This document shows positions 41,596 through 49,949 of a DNA stretch of 64,000 nt, piece after piece. The stretch covers positions 1,736,001 to 1,800,000 of the forward strand of contig NZ_PYAU01000001.1 of the NCBI RefSeq assembly GCF_003014675.1, read 5' to 3'. A program made the position numbers and the translations under genes. The notes below the pieces were generated by a model. It was given only the letters and a program-made list of their open reading frames with translations, searched no databases and had not been told where the DNA came from. Each line of letters starts with the position of its first letter. The stretch's first letter is position 1. The stretch is from Labedella gwakjiensis (GTDB lineage Bacteria > Actinomycetota > Actinomycetes > Actinomycetales > Microbacteriaceae).

Positions 41596-42521
41596 GTGTC
41601 GACGTCGGATCAGGGGTGGTGCGCACGCCACGGCTGCGCTCGCGCCCCACCAAGGTGCTCGTGCAGCACAAGAAGGCGATCGCGATCTTCATCGCACCCT
41701 TCGCCGTGCTGTTCGCTCTCTTCTACCTCATCCCCATCGGCTACGCCGTGTACCAGTCGCTCCTCGTGATCGAGCGCGAGGGCACCTTCGGCGAGGCGAA
41801 GGAGGTGTTCGGCGGGCTCGCGCAGTACGCCCTCGTGTTCCAGAACGGGCCGTTCTGGCAGTCGGTCACGCGCGTGTTCCTCTTCGGCATCGTGCAGGTG
41901 CCGGTCATGCTCGGCCTCGCGCTCCTCTTCGCACTCCTGCTCGACTCGCCGCTCCTGCGCGGCAAGCGGTTCTTCCGCCTCGCGTTCTTCGTGCCGTACG
42001 CCGTGCCCGGCGTGATCGCCGCGATCATGTGGGGCTTCCTCTACTCCCCGAACCTCTCGCCGTTCACCGCCATCACGAAGAACGTCGATTTCCTCTCGGC
42101 CGACCTCGTGCTGTGGGCGATCGCCAACGTGGTCACGTGGGTCTACGTGGGCTACAACATGCTCATCATCTACTCGTCGCTCCTCGCGATCCCCTCGGAG
42201 ATCTACGAAGCCGCGCGGCTCGACGGGGCCGGTCAGTTCCGCATGGCGTGGTCGATCAAGATCCCGCTCGTCCTGCCCGCGATCTCCCTCACGGCGATCT
42301 TCTCGATCATCGGAACGCTGCAGCTGCTCGCGGAGCCGCAGGTCTTCCGCACGTTCAGCTCGGCCGTCTCGTCGACGTTCACGCCGAACCTCACGGTCTA
42401 CACCACGTCGTCGATCCCGAACGTGAACCTCGCGGCCGCCTTCTCGGTGGTGCTCGCCCTCACGACGTTCGTCCTGTCGTTCGGCTTCCTCAAGCTGACG
42501 CAGCGGAAGGAAGCGAAATGA
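41592..42521 (+). CDS. Sugar ABC transporter permease (MalF-like)
   Basis: A 309-residue permease with six membrane segments. The EAA coupling loop is EIYEAARLDGAGQFRMAWSIKIPLVLP. LFYLIPIGYAVYQSLL is the first helix region, and RLAFFVPYAVPGVIAAIMWGFLYSP is typical of the MalF/UgpA side of carbohydrate uptake-1 systems. ATG 41592 overlaps the GH42 stop and the next gene overlaps its stop. It pairs with the second permease and the binding protein. No ATPase gene is present in the locus. Confidence 0.94.
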   Translation: MSVDVGSGVVRTPRLRSRPTKVLVQHKKAIAIFIAPFAVLFALFYLIPIGYAVYQSLLVIEREGTFGEAKEVFGGLAQYALVFQNGPFWQSVTRVFLFGIVQVPVMLGLALLFALLLDSPLLRGKRFFRLAFFVPYAVPGVIAAIMWGFLYSPNLSPFTAITKNVDFLSADLVLWAIANVVTWVYVGYNMLIIYSSLLAIPSEIYEAARLDGAGQFRMAWSIKIPLVLPAISLTAIFSIIGTLQLLAEPQVFRTFSSAVSSTFTPNLTVYTTSSIPNVNLAAAFSVVLALTTFVLSFGFLKLTQRKEAK

Positions 42522-43438
42522 CCGCCACCCTCCCCACCCCGTCCGACACGACGACCGCGGCGTCGCCGTCGCGGCGCCGGGCGAGCGCGCCGCGCGTCGC
42601 ACGCGAGAGCCCGCTCTCCCGCGCGAGCGCCCTCATCGTGATGCTCGTCTTCACGCTGTACTTCCTCATCCCCATCTGGTGGCTGTTCATCGCCTCCACG
42701 AAGTCGACGGCCCAGCTCACGTCGACGGCCGCGCTGTGGTTCGCCGATTTCAACCTCATCGAGAACGTCTCGTCCCTCATCGCGTACCGCGACGGCGTGT
42801 ACCTGAAGTGGATGCTGAACTCGGTGCTCTACGCCGGGCTGGGGGCGCTCCTCGGCACCCTCTTCGCCGCGATGTGCGGCTACGCCCTCGCGAAGTACTC
42901 CTTCCCCGGCCGCGACGCGATCTTCAACGTCGTGCTCGGCGGCGTGCTCGTTCCGGCGACGGCCCTCGCGCTTCCGCTCTTCCTCCTGTTCAGCCAGGTG
43001 GGACTCACGAACACGTTCTGGTCGGTGTTCCTCCCGTCGCTGGTGAGCCCGTTCGGCGTCTACCTCACGCGGATCTTCGCCGCTGCGAGTGTGCCGGACG
43101 AGCTGCTCGAGGCCGCTCGGCTCGACGGCTCCGGCGAGGTGCGCACGTTCTTCACCATCTCGGTCAAGCTCATGCTGCCGGCGCTCGTGACGGTGTTCCT
43201 GTTCCAGTTCGTCGCGATCTGGAACAACTTCTTCCTGCCGCTCATCATGCTGCGCGACGAGACGCTCTTCCCGGTGACGCTCGGCCTGTACGCCTGGAAC
43301 TCGCAGGTGAACCAGATCCCCGAGCTGCGGCTCTACGTGCTCGTCGGGGCGTTCCTGTCGATCATCCCCCTCATCATCACCTTCCTGCTGCTGCAGCGGT
43401 TCTGGCGTTCCGGTCTCGGCGCCGGGTCCGTGAAGTAG
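42518..43438 (+). CDS. Sugar ABC transporter permease (MalG-like)
   Basis: A 306-residue permease. A disordered Ser/Thr/Pro head is followed by FTLYFLIPIWWLFIASTKS. The EAA loop is ELLEAARLDGSGEVRTFFTISVKLMLPALVTV, and NNFFLPLIMLRDETLFPVTLGL in the last helices is characteristic of MalG-type subunits. ATG 42518 overlaps the first permease stop by four bases. Together they form the heterodimeric channel of a CUT1 importer. Confidence 0.94.
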   Translation: MTATLPTPSDTTTAASPSRRRASAPRVARESPLSRASALIVMLVFTLYFLIPIWWLFIASTKSTAQLTSTAALWFADFNLIENVSSLIAYRDGVYLKWMLNSVLYAGLGALLGTLFAAMCGYALAKYSFPGRDAIFNVVLGGVLVPATALALPLFLLFSQVGLTNTFWSVFLPSLVSPFGVYLTRIFAAASVPDELLEAARLDGSGEVRTFFTISVKLMLPALVTVFLFQFVAIWNNFFLPLIMLRDETLFPVTLGLYAWNSQVNQIPELRLYVLVGAFLSIIPLIITFLLLQRFWRSGLGAGSVK

Positions 43439-43500
43439 CACCGTCCGCTTGCCCCTTGCCCCCTACACCCCCGCATCACAATGAAGAGAAACGGAACAGC

Positions 43501-44829
43501 ATGAACGTCAAGAGAACCCTGGTCGCAGGAGCGGTCCTGTCGGCCGTCGTCCTGAGCGGCTGCTCGTCCGCCGGATCGACGGGCGGTGGCGACGACGCCG
43601 CCGCATCGTGCGCCCCGTCCGACGGCAACGTCGAGCTGAGCTTCACGTCGTGGATCCCCGGCATCGAAGAGGTCGTCGACGTCTGGAACGAGGCGAACCC
43701 CGACATCCAGGTGGCGGTGCAGACCGGCCCGAACGGCAACGGCGGCACCTACCAGAACTTCTTCAACCAGCTCGAGGCCGGCAACGCCCCCGACCTGGGC
43801 CAGATCGAGTACGACGCGCTCCCCAACTTCCGCGTGCAGAACGGCCTCATGGACCTCGGAGGCTGCGAAGACGTCGTGGTCGCGCAGGACGACTTCGTCG
43901 ACTGGACCTGGAGCCAGGTGCAGCTCGGCGAGACCGACTCGGTCTACGCGATCCCGCAGGACTCCGGCCCCATGGGCATGTTCTATCGCGCCGACCTGTT
44001 CGAGGAGAACGGCATCGAGATCCCCACCACGTGGGCGGAGTACAAGGAGGCCGCGAAGCAGGTCCGTGAGGCCGGCGGCTACATCACCAACTTCTCGCAG
44101 GGCGACATCAACCAGTTCGCCGGATTCGTGTGGCAGGCCGGCGGCAGCTGGTTCCAGAACGACGGTTCCGACTGGACCGTCGACCTGACCGACGACGCCT
44201 CGAAGACCGTGGCGGACTACTGGCAGGAGCTCATCGACGAGGACCTCGTCTCGACCGTCCCCGCGTGGACGACCGAGTGGGACAACGCCTACAACACGGG
44301 CGCGGCGTGGACCTGGAACTCCGCCGTCTGGGGCGCGAACTCGATCGCGTCGGGTGCTCCCGACACGGCCGGCAAGTGGTCCGTCGCGCCGCTGCCGCAG
44401 TGGAACGAGGGCGGCTCCGCCGCCGGTAACTGGGGTGGCTCGTCCACCGCGGTGTTCACCGGTTCCGAGCACCCCTACGAGGCCGCGAAGTTCGCTCTGT
44501 GGCTGAACACGTCGGAGGAAGCCCTCACGATGCTCAACGAGTCGGCGAACATCTACCCGGCCACGACCGCCGGCCTCGAGCTGCCGGTACTGTCCGAGGG
44601 CGTCGAGTTCTACGGCGGCCAGAGCATCTACGACGTCTTCGCCGAAGCGTCCGCCGAGGTCTCGTCCGACTTCGCGTGGGGCCCCACGATGACGCAGACG
44701 TACAACGACGTCTCGGACGGCTTCAAGTCGGCCGTCTCCGGCGACGGCACCCTCTTCGACGCCCTCGAGAAGGGCCAGACGTCCACGATCGACGCGCTCA
44801 AGGCGCAGGCGATCCCGGTCAAGGAGTAG
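43501..44829 (+). CDS. Sugar ABC transporter substrate-binding lipoprotein
   Basis: A 442-residue lipoprotein. The signal peptide ends in the lipobox VLSGC with Cys21 as the lipid site, followed by a Ser/Gly/Asp linker. The mature part begins VELSFTSWIPGIEEVVDVWN, the opening strand of family 1 binding proteins, and contains DSGPMGMFYRADLFEENGIE, another CUT1 landmark. Many Trp/Tyr suggest an oligosaccharide ligand, plausibly a beta-galactoside given the GH42 gene. ATG 43501 follows GAAACGGAAC. It is last in the operon, whereas binding proteins usually come first. Confidence 0.94.
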   Translation: MNVKRTLVAGAVLSAVVLSGCSSAGSTGGGDDAAASCAPSDGNVELSFTSWIPGIEEVVDVWNEANPDIQVAVQTGPNGNGGTYQNFFNQLEAGNAPDLGQIEYDALPNFRVQNGLMDLGGCEDVVVAQDDFVDWTWSQVQLGETDSVYAIPQDSGPMGMFYRADLFEENGIEIPTTWAEYKEAAKQVREAGGYITNFSQGDINQFAGFVWQAGGSWFQNDGSDWTVDLTDDASKTVADYWQELIDEDLVSTVPAWTTEWDNAYNTGAAWTWNSAVWGANSIASGAPDTAGKWSVAPLPQWNEGGSAAGNWGGSSTAVFTGSEHPYEAAKFALWLNTSEEALTMLNESANIYPATTAGLELPVLSEGVEFYGGQSIYDVFAEASAEVSSDFAWGPTMTQTYNDVSDGFKSAVSGDGTLFDALEKGQTSTIDALKAQAIPVKE

Positions 44830-44835
44830 CGACCC

Positions 44836-44870
44836 GCTCCGCCCGGGCGCGCACCAGCCCCGGGCGGAGC
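44836..44870 (+). terminator. Hairpin terminator after the sugar operon
   Basis: GCTCCGCCCGGG (44836-44847) and CCCGGGCGGAGC (44859-44870) are perfect 12-bp arms around an 11-base loop, starting 7 bases after the binding-protein stop. Element E2 follows directly. Confidence 0.85.
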
Positions 44871-44880
44871 GCCCCACCCC

Positions 44881-44955
44881 CACCACGTAGTGCGTTTGCG
44901 CAGGATTGCGGCGATAGACCGTCGCGAAACCGCGCAAACGCACTACTTCGTGGTG
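44881..44955. repeat. Long hairpin element E2, right of the sugar locus
   Basis: A 75-bp near-palindrome. The left arm at 44881-44901 and right arm at 44932-44955 pair throughout apart from a 3-base bulge (core TAGTGCGTTTGCGC with GCGCAAACGCACTA). The loop GATTGC..CGATA...GCGAA matches element E1. With the preceding terminator it isolates hemQ from the sugar operon. The rest of 44830-45079 shows no gene. Confidence 0.7.
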
Positions 44956-45079
44956 TCAGACCAGAGCGGGTCGACAGACCGGTGGCGGAAGAGTCCTTCT
45001 GTGTCGAGGGAGCGACAGGCGCACGTGCACGGGCCGTGCGACTTTGAGTTCTTTCAGCATTAAGAGGGAGGATGGAGGC

Positions 45080-45823
45080 ATGACTCACCCGGCCTCCGAC
45101 GAGGCAGTCCGCCCCTCTCCCCACGCCTCAGAGCACCACACCACGGAAGCCTCGGAGCCCGGCCCCTCGGGCTTCACCCTGTGGGCGATCCTCCGCCGCA
45201 ACCCCGACCGCCCGTCCGACGTGTCGGCACCGGCTGTCGAAGAGCTCGAGTCGGTCGTCGCGGCGCTCGAGGCGGACGGCGTGACCGTACGCGGCTTCTA
45301 CGACGTCTCCGGCATGCGCGCCGACGCCGACGTGATGATCTGGATCCACGGCGACACCGCCGAGATGCTCCAGGCCGGGCTGCGCTCGCTGCGTCGCACG
45401 AGCATGCTCACGGACCTCCTGCCCACGTGGAACGCGATGGGCGTGCACCGCGACGCGGAGTTCAACCGCCAGCACGTCCCCGGCTTCCTGCGCGGGAAGG
45501 AGCCCCTCGCATGGCTCTGCCTCTACCCCTTCGTGCGCAGCTTCGAGTGGTACCTGCTGCCGGAGGAGGAGCGTCGCGCGATGCTCGCGGAGCACGGACG
45601 GAAGGGCGCGGCGTTCCGCGGCGTCCTCGCCAACACGGTGGCGTCCTTCGCGCTCGGCGACTACGAGTGGATGCTCCCGCTCGAGGCCGACGACGTCGTG
45701 GAGCTCGTCGACCTCATGCGCGACCTGCGCGCCACGGACGCCCGTCGCCACGTGCGCGAGGAGGTGCCGTTCTTCACGGGACGGCGCATCGCTGCCGCCG
45801 AGGTCGCCGAGGTGCTGTCCTGA
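45080..45823 (+). CDS. hemQ: Coproheme decarboxylase (HemQ/ChdC)
   Basis: A 247-residue chlorite-dismutase-like protein that turns coproheme into heme b, using peroxide to decarboxylate two propionates. The predicted catalytic Tyr149 is in LCLYPFVRSFEWYLL and the heme-ligand His172 in LAEHGRKG. The first 30 residues are a disordered His/Ser/Glu-rich extension. ATG 45080 follows GGGAGGATGGAGG. It heads the second heme block, coupled to hemH by TGATG. Confidence 0.95.
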   Translation: MTHPASDEAVRPSPHASEHHTTEASEPGPSGFTLWAILRRNPDRPSDVSAPAVEELESVVAALEADGVTVRGFYDVSGMRADADVMIWIHGDTAEMLQAGLRSLRRTSMLTDLLPTWNAMGVHRDAEFNRQHVPGFLRGKEPLAWLCLYPFVRSFEWYLLPEEERRAMLAEHGRKGAAFRGVLANTVASFALGDYEWMLPLEADDVVELVDLMRDLRATDARRHVREEVPFFTGRRIAAAEVAEVLS

Positions 45824-47088
45824 TGGCCGCCCGCAACCTGAGTTCCACCGATGGCAGCTTCGACGCGTTCACGGAGAGACTCGTGACGGACGATGCGGCC
45901 GAGACCGCGGCTCCCGCCGTGCGCGCCGCCTCCCCGGCTGCCGCGTCCGGCGCCCCGCACGTGAGCGAGCCCACGCGCTACGACGCGATCCTGCTCGCGG
46001 GCTTCGGTGGACCGGAGGGCCAGGACGACGTCATCCCGTTCCTCCGCAACGTCACGCGTGGTCGCGGTATCCCGGACGAGCGACTCGAAGAGGTCGCCCA
46101 CCACTACCGCCACTACGGCGGAGTGAGCCCCATCAACGACCAGAACCGCGCTCTCCGCACGGCGCTGCAGGCCGAACTCGACCGCCGGGGCATCGACCTT
46201 CCCGTGCTGTGGGGCAATCGCAACTGGACGCCGTACCTCGAGGACGCCGTGACCGAGGCCAATGAGCGCGGCTTCACCCAACTGCTGGCGATCGCCACGA
46301 GCGCCTACTCGTCGTACTCCGGCTGCCGCCAGTACCGGGAGGACTTCGCCCGCGTCCTCGACGAGACGAAGCTCGACGGCACGGTGCGCATCGACAAGGT
46401 GCGCCAGTTCTTCGACCACCCGGGCTTCATCACCCCGTTCATCGAGGGCGTGAAGGACGGGCTCGCGCAGCTCGAACGCGAGGTCGACGGCCTCGACGTC
46501 GCCTCCGAGGTCGAGGTGCTGTTCACGACGCACTCGATCCCCACTGGCGACGCCGACCGCTCGGGCCCGCGCGACCGCGACTTCGGCGACGGGGGAGCGT
46601 ACGGCGCTCAGCACCGCGCCGTGGCGGGCGTCATCATGGAGTCCGTCCGTGTCGAGCGCGGCGAGGAGGGCACGCCCCCGTGGCAGCTCGTCTTCCAGTC
46701 GCGTTCCGGGCCGCCCACCCAGCCGTGGCTCGACCCCGACATCAACGACGCCATGGAGCAGCTGCCCGCCGCCGGCCGCCGCGCCGTCGTCATCGTGCCG
46801 ATCGGCTTCGTGAGCGACCACATGGAGGTCCTGTGGGACCTCGACAACGAGGCGACGGACACGGCGAAGCGGCTCGGGCTCGCGTCCGTGCGCGTCGCCA
46901 CCCCTGGCACCCACGACGCCTACGTGAGCGGACTCGTCGACCTCGTCGTGGAGCGCATCGAGGGCACGCCCGCCGCGGAACGTCCGGCGGAGACGGACCT
47001 CGGCCCGTGGTTCGACGTGTGCCGCCCTGGTTGCTGCGAGAACGCGCGGCTCGGCTTCCGGCCGGCGGTGTCCGGGCTCGCACCGTGA
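45823..47088 (+). CDS. hemH: Coproporphyrin III ferrochelatase (HemH/CpfC), [2Fe-2S] type
   Basis: A 421-residue ferrochelatase inserting Fe2+ into coproporphyrin III. YDAILLAGFGGPEGQDDV opens the fold, the core region is TTHSIPTGDAD, and IGFVSDHMEVLWDLDNEA is the second signature. Cys168 (SYSGCRQY) and the C-terminal CRPGCC (Cys400, 404, 405) match the four cysteines that hold a [2Fe-2S] cluster in mycobacterial ferrochelatase. An unusual N-terminal extension of about 48 residues precedes the fold; an internal start is possible. ATG 45823 overlaps the hemQ stop, and the stop overlaps hemC (GTGA). Confidence 0.95.
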   Translation: MAARNLSSTDGSFDAFTERLVTDDAAETAAPAVRAASPAAASGAPHVSEPTRYDAILLAGFGGPEGQDDVIPFLRNVTRGRGIPDERLEEVAHHYRHYGGVSPINDQNRALRTALQAELDRRGIDLPVLWGNRNWTPYLEDAVTEANERGFTQLLAIATSAYSSYSGCRQYREDFARVLDETKLDGTVRIDKVRQFFDHPGFITPFIEGVKDGLAQLEREVDGLDVASEVEVLFTTHSIPTGDADRSGPRDRDFGDGGAYGAQHRAVAGVIMESVRVERGEEGTPPWQLVFQSRSGPPTQPWLDPDINDAMEQLPAAGRRAVVIVPIGFVSDHMEVLWDLDNEATDTAKRLGLASVRVATPGTHDAYVSGLVDLVVERIEGTPAAERPAETDLGPWFDVCRPGCCENARLGFRPAVSGLAP

Positions 47089-48068
47089 CCCTCCGGATCG
47101 GCACTCGCGGGAGCGCGCTCGCGCTCGCGCAGTGCGGTGACGTCGCCGAGCTCATCACGGAGCGCACGGGCATCGCGACGGAACTCGTCCCGGTCACGAC
47201 GCACGGCGACGTCTCCCAGGCGTCGCTCTCGAGCCTCGGCGGCACGGGCGTCTTCGCGTCCGCGCTGCGTGAGGCGCTGCGCGCCGGCATGTGCGACGTG
47301 GTTGTGCACTCGATGAAGGACCTCCCGACGGCCGCCTACCCCGGCCTCGTGGTGGCGGCTGTGCCAGAGCGCGAGGACGCGCGCGACGCGCTGTGCGCGC
47401 GCGACGGCCTGACGCTCGCCGACCTCCCGTCCGACGCCCGCGTGGGCACGGGCTCCCCGCGCCGCGCGGCGCAGCTCCTCGCGAGCCGCCCGGATCTCGT
47501 GGTCGTGGACATCCGCGGCAACGTCGACACGCGTCTCGGTTTCGTGTCGAGCGGCGAGCTCGACGCTGTCGTGCTCGCCGTCGCCGGCCTCACACGGCTC
47601 GGCCGCACCGAGGCGATCACCGAGGTCTTCGAGCTCGATGTGTGGCCGACCGCGCCGGCGCAGGGTGCACTCGCAGTGGAGACGCTCGAGACCCTCGACC
47701 TGACCGGTGACGACGACGTGGCGCGCGCGATCCGCGCGATCAACGATGCCGACGCGTTCGTGGCAGCCCACGCGGAGCGCTCGGTGCTCGCCGGACTCGA
47801 GGCCGGCTGCTCGGCCCCCGTCGGCGCTTATGCACGCATCTCGGGCGGCTCGTTGAGCCTCACGGCCAGCGTGTACGCTGGTGACGGATCGTCCTCCGTG
47901 TCCGACGACGCGGTGACGATGTTGTCGAACCCCATCGATCCGAGCGACCCGACCGCCCTCGACGGACCCGGTCTCGACGCGCGTATCGCCGTGGCGGGCC
48001 GAATCGGATTCGACCTCGCCGCGTCCCTGCTTTCCGCCGGCGCCCCCGGCCTCGCCGATCGACCGTAG
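47085..48068 (+). CDS. hemC: Hydroxymethylbilane synthase (porphobilinogen deaminase)
   Basis: A 327-residue enzyme that links four porphobilinogens into hydroxymethylbilane. The N-terminus is RIGTRGSALALAQCGDVA. HSMKDLPT and GSPRRAAQLL hold the substrate-binding basic residues, and the dipyrromethane cofactor Cys is in EAGCSAPVGAYA. GTG 47085 overlaps the hemH stop. The C-terminal end SLLSAGAPGLADRP is slightly extended. It is followed 11 bases later by hemD. Confidence 0.96.
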   Translation: MTLRIGTRGSALALAQCGDVAELITERTGIATELVPVTTHGDVSQASLSSLGGTGVFASALREALRAGMCDVVVHSMKDLPTAAYPGLVVAAVPEREDARDALCARDGLTLADLPSDARVGTGSPRRAAQLLASRPDLVVVDIRGNVDTRLGFVSSGELDAVVLAVAGLTRLGRTEAITEVFELDVWPTAPAQGALAVETLETLDLTGDDDVARAIRAINDADAFVAAHAERSVLAGLEAGCSAPVGAYARISGGSLSLTASVYAGDGSSSVSDDAVTMLSNPIDPSDPTALDGPGLDARIAVAGRIGFDLAASLLSAGAPGLADRP

Positions 48069-48079
48069 AGGATCATCGA

Positions 48080-48871
48080 ATGACGGCACACGCGCACGCA
48101 GCCAAGCCCCTCAAGGGCTGGCGGGTGCTCGTCCCACGGGGCGGTCCGTGGGGCGACGGCGTGGCCGCGGATCTGCGGTCCCGCGGCGCGACGCCGGTCG
48201 TCGCCCCCATGATCAACTTCGCACCGACGGACGACCCCGACGCATTGCGTGCCGCGCTCACCGCGCTCGCCGCCGGCGAGTTCGACTGGCTGACGGTCAC
48301 GAGTGCGACCACGGTCGACGTGCTCTACTCGGAGCGCGTGCGCGTTCCGTCGACGACGAAGATCGCGGCCGTCGGCGAGACGACGGCTGCGGCCCTGCAG
48401 GCCGTCGGGTACTCGGTCGACCTCGTGCCCGCGAAGGACAACTCCGCGCGCGGCATGCTCGAGGAGCTCACGGCACTCGAGCCGCGGCCGAAGCGGTTCC
48501 TCGCGCTGCGCTCCGAGATCGCGAAGCCGCTCCTCTCCGTGGGTCTCGCCGAGGCGGGCCACGACGTGTCCTCCGTCGTGGCGTATCGCACCATCGGCGA
48601 GCCGGTGGACGAGCGCGTCGTCGCCGACGTGCAGTCCGGTCGCATCAGCGTGATCCTCGTGACGTCGGGAAGCGTCGCCGACCAGGTCGCGAGCCAGTTC
48701 GGCGCCCTGCCGTCGTCCACACTCGTGGCCGCCATCGGACCCCGCACGGCGAAGGACGCGCGTGCCGCGGGCCTCGACGTCGCCGTCGTCTCCCGGCAGC
48801 AGACCGTCACGGACCTCATCGACAGCGTCGTGGACGCCGTCGCCGACCGCGAGGCCCCCACCGTCTCCTAG
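48080..48871 (+). CDS. hemD: Uroporphyrinogen-III synthase
   Basis: A 263-residue protein of the two-domain HemD fold, which cyclises hydroxymethylbilane with inversion of ring D. The family is poorly conserved, but WRVLVPRGGPWGDGVAADLRSRGA, FDWLTVTSATTVDVL, AAVGETTAAALQAVGY and VILVTSGSVADQVASQ with IGPRTAKDARAAGL fit well. Position between hemC and hemB makes the call secure. ATG 48080 is used. A 103-base gap to hemB follows. Confidence 0.93.
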   Translation: MTAHAHAAKPLKGWRVLVPRGGPWGDGVAADLRSRGATPVVAPMINFAPTDDPDALRAALTALAAGEFDWLTVTSATTVDVLYSERVRVPSTTKIAAVGETTAAALQAVGYSVDLVPAKDNSARGMLEELTALEPRPKRFLALRSEIAKPLLSVGLAEAGHDVSSVVAYRTIGEPVDERVVADVQSGRISVILVTSGSVADQVASQFGALPSSTLVAAIGPRTAKDARAAGLDVAVVSRQQTVTDLIDSVVDAVADREAPTVS

Positions 48872-48974
48872 GCGCCGCCCCGGCGTTCCGCTGCCTTTCG
48901 CCACGGGAGACATCCGTCGCGCGATGGCGAGCCGCTCCGACCGCGCGCCCAGCCTGTCGCCGTAGGCTTGAGAC

Positions 48975-49949
48975 GTGACTTTCCCGGACACCCGCCTGCG
49001 CCGTCTGCGCACCACCCCAGCCCTCCGGCGCCTCGTCTCCGAGACGCGTCTGCACGCCTCGGAGCTCGTGCTCCCGATGTTCGTGCGGGAGGGGATCGAC
49101 AACGCGATCCCGCTCGGTTCGATGCCGGGGATCCAGCAGCACTCGCTCGACTCGCTGCGCCGGGCGGCCGCGGAGGCCGCGGAGGCCGGGCTCGGCGGCG
49201 TCATGCTGTTCGGCGTCCCCGTGGAGCGCGACGCGACCGGATCGGCGTCGTGCCGGGCCGACGGCATCCTCAACGTGGCGACCGAAGCCGTGGCCGCCGA
49301 GGTCGGCGATGCGATCGTCGTGCAGACCGATCTCTGCCTCGACGAGTTCACGGATCACGGGCACTGCGGTGTGCTCGCGGCCGACGGCTCCGTCGACAAC
49401 GATGCGACCCTCGCGGTCTACCGCGAGATGGCGCTCGCCCAGGCGCGGGCGGGCTCGCAGCTGCTCGGCCTCAGCGGCATGATGGACGGCCAGGTCGCGG
49501 CCGTACGCGACGCGCTCGACGGCGAGGGCTTCCACGACACCGTCATCATGGCCTACTCGGCGAAGTACGCTTCGGCGTTCTACGGTCCGTTCCGCGAGGC
49601 CGTCGACTCCCAGCTCTCGGGCGACCGCCGCACCTACCAGCTCGACCCCGGCAACCGGCGCGAGGGACTCCGCGAGGCGCTCACCGATATCGAGGAGGGT
49701 GCCGACATCGTCATGGTGAAGCCCGCGATGAGCTACCTCGACGTGCTCGCCGACGTCGCCGCAGCGAGCGAGGTTCCCGTGTGGGCGTACCAGGTGTCCG
49801 GCGAGTACTCGATGATCGAGGCCGCGGCGGCTCACGGCTGGATCGACCGGCGTCGTGCCGTGGAGGAGTCCCTCGTGGGAATCAAGCGGGCGGGCGCCGA
49901 CGCGATCCTGACCTACTGGGCCGTGGAGGTGGCGGGATGGCTGAAGTGA
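48975..49949 (+). CDS. hemB: Delta-aminolevulinic acid dehydratase (porphobilinogen synthase)
   Basis: A 324-residue enzyme that condenses two aminolevulinates. The Schiff-base lysines are in [16 protein letters not shown] and [11 protein letters not shown]. The metal-binding stretch [14 protein letters not shown] mixes Cys and Asp: it lacks the second Cys of the classic zinc triad, so metal use may differ from yeast or E. coli enzymes. GTG 48975 starts [12 protein letters not shown]. The stop lies 13 bases inside hemL, coupling their translation. Confidence 0.96.
   Translation: MTFPDTRLRRLRTTPALRRLVSETRLHASELVLPMFVREGIDNAIPLGSMPGIQQHSLDSLRRAAAEAAEAGLGGVMLFGVPVERDATGSASCRADGILNVATEAVAAEVGDAIVVQTDLCLDEFTDHGHCGVLAADGSVDNDATLAVYREMALAQARAGSQLLGLSGMMDGQVAAVRDALDGEGFHDTVIMAYSAKYASAFYGPFREAVDSQLSGDRRTYQLDPGNRREGLREALTDIEEGADIVMVKPAMSYLDVLADVAAASEVPVWAYQVSGEYSMIEAAAAHGWIDRRRAVEESLVGIKRAGADAILTYWAVEVAGWLK

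Noticed and set aside
38284-44829. Recent horizontal transfer of the sugar locus
   Set aside because: Base composition and codon use look like the neighbours by eye and there is no integrase or transposase; only the bracketing hairpins hint at it, so it is not claimed as a feature.
44881-44955. Element E2 as a tRNA or riboswitch for hemQ
   Set aside because: It is a single near-perfect hairpin with no cloverleaf, and a related copy sits where no heme gene follows.
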